DNA of 15,647 nt from NCBI GenBank assembly GCA_026399445.1, contig JAPLRA010000364.1:1-15647 (forward strand), given 5' to 3'. The notes beneath the pieces were generated by a model. The model saw nothing but the letters and a program-made list of their open reading frames with translations, was not told where the DNA came from and did not search any database. A program made the translations under genes and the position numbers. Shown piece after piece: positions 14,249-15,647 of this stretch. Positions within the stretch are counted from its first letter, which is position 1; each line of letters opens with the position of its first letter. The stretch is from Sulfuritalea sp. (GTDB taxonomy: Bacteria; Pseudomonadota; Gammaproteobacteria; Burkholderiales; Rhodocyclaceae).

Positions 14249-15229
14249 ATGCCTTTTTTTCTGGCGCTGGCCGCATCAGCCTTGATCCACGCCGCCGCCC
14301 TGCTGGGGCCGGGCTGGGAGCTGCCCGCGCTCGGCGATGCGGAGCCGCTGCCCACTATTGATGCAGTGCTGGCGAAGCCGGCCCCACGGTCGGAAGCCGC
14401 TCCTGTCGCCAAACCGGCGGCAAAGCCACCGGCCGAGAAGCCACGTCGTTTGGCTGCACCCTCGAACGTTGATGCGACCCCGGTGGTCGCCGCGGCCGCC
14501 GCCCAACCGGCGCCGGCAGTTGAAAGTCCGCCGGTCGCCGCATCGCCAGCGCCGAGTTTTGCACCCGCCGCTCCGGTCCCGGTCAGCATCGCCCTGCCCA
14601 GCAAGGGCCGCGTGCGCTACACCATCACGCGCGGCGAAGGCGGCTTTGTGGTCGGGCAGGCCGTGCATACCTGGGACCATGACGGCCTCGCCTACAAGCT
14701 GCAAAGCGTGACCGAGACCACGGGACTGGCTGCCGTTTTCAAGCCGGCGCGCGTGCTGCAGAGCAGCCAGGGCGAGGTGACCGCGGAAGGCCTGAGGCCG
14801 TTGGAGTTTCGCCATGAGCGCGTCGGCGCAACGGATACCGCGAGCTTCGACTGGCCGCGCCGCGTGGTCAGCTATGCCGGACGCGAGGAGGTCGTTGCCG
14901 CCGGCGCGCAGGACATGCTCTCGATGTATTACCAGCTGGTGCTGCTGGTGCCGAAGAGCGGCGTGCTGGAGATGTCCATCGCCACGGGACGCAAGCTGGA
15001 GAACTACCGCATCGAAGTCCTCGGCGAAGAAGTCGTCGCACTGCCGGCGGGTGAGCGCCGGGCGTCGCGCTTGAGAATCCGCAGCGGCGGTGACACCATT
15101 GAACTGTGGCTGGCTGTCGGCAAGGCTGCGGACACGCGCGGCATGCCGCTAAAAATTCGTTTCACCGACCGCAAGGGCGAGATCTTCGATCAGCTCGCGG
15201 CAGACATCGACCCCCGGGAGCCCCAATGA
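14249..15229 (+). CDS. DUF3108 domain protein with TonB-like N-terminus
   Basis: The 326-residue product begins with a single hydrophobic segment (MPFFLALAASALIHAAALLG), then about 80 residues rich in Pro and Ala (roughly 40-115), as in periplasm-spanning linkers, then a DUF3108-type domain from about residue 118 (GRVRYTITRGEGGFVVGQAVHTW) to the end with a beta-rich pattern and a terminal GEIFDQLAADI. DUF3108 proteins are envelope proteins of unknown function. The single anchor plus Pro/Ala-rich linker resembles TonB architecture, but there is no TonB C-terminal domain. The ATG at 14249 is 1 base after purN; the end overlaps the rsmB start by 4 bases (ATGA). The purN-DUF3108-rsmB order is common in Rhodocyclales-like genomes as I recall it. 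Confidence 0.88.
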   Translation: MPFFLALAASALIHAAALLGPGWELPALGDAEPLPTIDAVLAKPAPRSEAAPVAKPAAKPPAEKPRRLAAPSNVDATPVVAAAAAQPAPAVESPPVAASPAPSFAPAAPVPVSIALPSKGRVRYTITRGEGGFVVGQAVHTWDHDGLAYKLQSVTETTGLAAVFKPARVLQSSQGEVTAEGLRPLEFRHERVGATDTASFDWPRRVVSYAGREEVVAAGAQDMLSMYYQLVLLVPKSGVLEMSIATGRKLENYRIEVLGEEVVALPAGERRASRLRIRSGGDTIELWLAVGKAADTRGMPLKIRFTDRKGEIFDQLAADIDPREPQ

Positions 15230-15647
15230 TTGCCAGAAAACAAAGAACAGACCACAGGGGACAAAAGGGACAAAAGCCGGTCGGCGATGACGCGCCGACG
15301 GCGGACGGCCTTGCTGCCGACTTGCTCAACGCCGCGGTGGCCGCCACTGCGCAGTTGCTGACCTTCAACCAGGCGGCCGATGCCGCACTGTCGGCCTTTT
15401 TCCGGGCGCGCAAGAGTGGCGCCAAGGACCGCGCCTTCATCGCCGAAACCGCCTATGCCGTGTTGCGCAGAAAGCGCCTGCTGGAGCGCTTGGCCGCCTG
15501 TGGCCCGAATCTCGAACCATCCTTTCTGGCGCCGGGCGCGACGCCGAAACGCGCACCGAAAATGCCCGGTGCGCGACGCATTTCGCCGCGTGAATTGGTG
15601 CTGCTGTCACTGTCGCGCGTGCGCGGCATGTCGCAGCGGCAGCTCGA
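15226..15647 (+). CDS. RsmB/NOP-family rRNA (cytosine-C5) methyltransferase, N-terminal part (runs off window)
   Basis: The open frame runs from the ATG at 15226 to the window end, 140 codons, with no stop. Residues from about 33 on (LLNAAVAATAQLLTFNQAADAALSAFFRARKS, then DRAFIAETAYAVLRRKRLLERL) resemble the N-terminal helical NusB-like domain of Rsm/NOP methyltransferases, where AD..L...FR....G..DR.F.A...Y.VLR is typical. The SAM-binding catalytic domain with the two Cys lies beyond the window. The first 20 or so codons are unusually A-rich and contain a tandem repeat, so the true start could be further in; the ATGA overlap with the DUF3108 gene supports the annotated one. Enzyme family well supported, exact target (16S or 23S cytosine) not. 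Confidence 0.82.
   Translation, partial: MIARKQRTDHRGQKGQKPVGDDAPTADGLAADLLNAAVAATAQLLTFNQAADAALSAFFRARKSGAKDRAFIAETAYAVLRRKRLLERLAACGPNLEPSFLAPGATPKRAPKMPGARRISPRELVLLSLSRVRGMSQRQL
15258..15275 (+). repeat. Tandem pair of a 9-base unit at the start of the methyltransferase gene
   Basis: GGGACAAAA occurs twice head to tail (15258-15266 and 15267-15275), preceded by CAGACCACAG. In GC-rich surroundings this A-rich stretch stands out. The reverse complement (TTTTGTCCCC...GTGGTCTG) resembles short dispersed repeats seen in some proteobacterial genomes; that comparison is from memory. Confidence 0.5.

Noticed and set aside
1..15647. tRNA, rRNA or riboswitch
   Set aside because: Reading both strands I saw no tRNA cloverleaf with a GTTCRANNC-type T-loop in an intergenic space and no known riboswitch core; intergenic spaces other than 9573-10344 are too short for most.

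Overview
The window reads as chromosome of a high-GC (roughly 62-65%) Gram-negative bacterium, most likely a betaproteobacterium of the Rhodocyclales/Sulfuritalea type. The basis is the mix of housekeeping genes (hda beside an AI-2E-family permease and purM, miaA with mutL, purN followed by a DUF3108 gene and an RsmB-type methyltransferase) and a MutL carrying the DMHA-type endonuclease motif known from Neisseria. The taxonomic call is inference; no rRNA gene or marker search was possible.

Region 1 (1-4244) is housekeeping. A minus-strand operon runs from an AI-2E-family membrane protein (2148 to 1066) through the replication regulator hda (1058 to 363) to a HAD phosphatase that leaves the window at position 1. 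Facing away is purM (2259-3282), which carries an internal deletion plus frameshift near 2866, so it is annotated as broken. miaA (4244 to 3309) converges on purM.

Region 2 (4329-9572) is an accessory block of four closely spaced plus-strand genes: a 1072-residue exported TPR-CHAT (caspase-like) protein, a four-helix membrane protein with a HEAGH zinc-protease motif, a 122-residue two-helix membrane protein, and an ADP-ribosylglycohydrolase with a hydrophobic C-terminal tail. I do not recognise this combination as a named system. It sits between miaA and mutL, which are neighbours in E. coli and many relatives, so it looks like an insertion.

Region 3 (9573-10344) is a 772-base scar-like stretch with visibly lower GC. 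It begins with a diverged, internally deleted copy of the 3' end of mutL, directly at the edge of the accessory block. It also holds one small unknown minus-strand ORF with a good ribosome binding site, a sigma-70-type promoter and an operator-like inverted repeat.

Region 4 (10345-15647) returns to housekeeping. mutL is on the minus strand, and divergent from it is a tight plus-strand run: a DedA-family membrane protein, a lipoprotein, purN, a DUF3108 envelope protein and the N-terminal part of an RsmB-type rRNA methyltransferase. Spacings there are 2 bases, a 4-base overlap, 1 base and a 4-base overlap, so one transcript is likely.

Best leads: (a) the TPR-CHAT / HEAGH membrane protein / small membrane protein / ADP-ribosylglycohydrolase block; (b) the displaced mutL 3' copy marking an insertion boundary; (c) the purM deletion, which is either a real lesion or an assembly fault.
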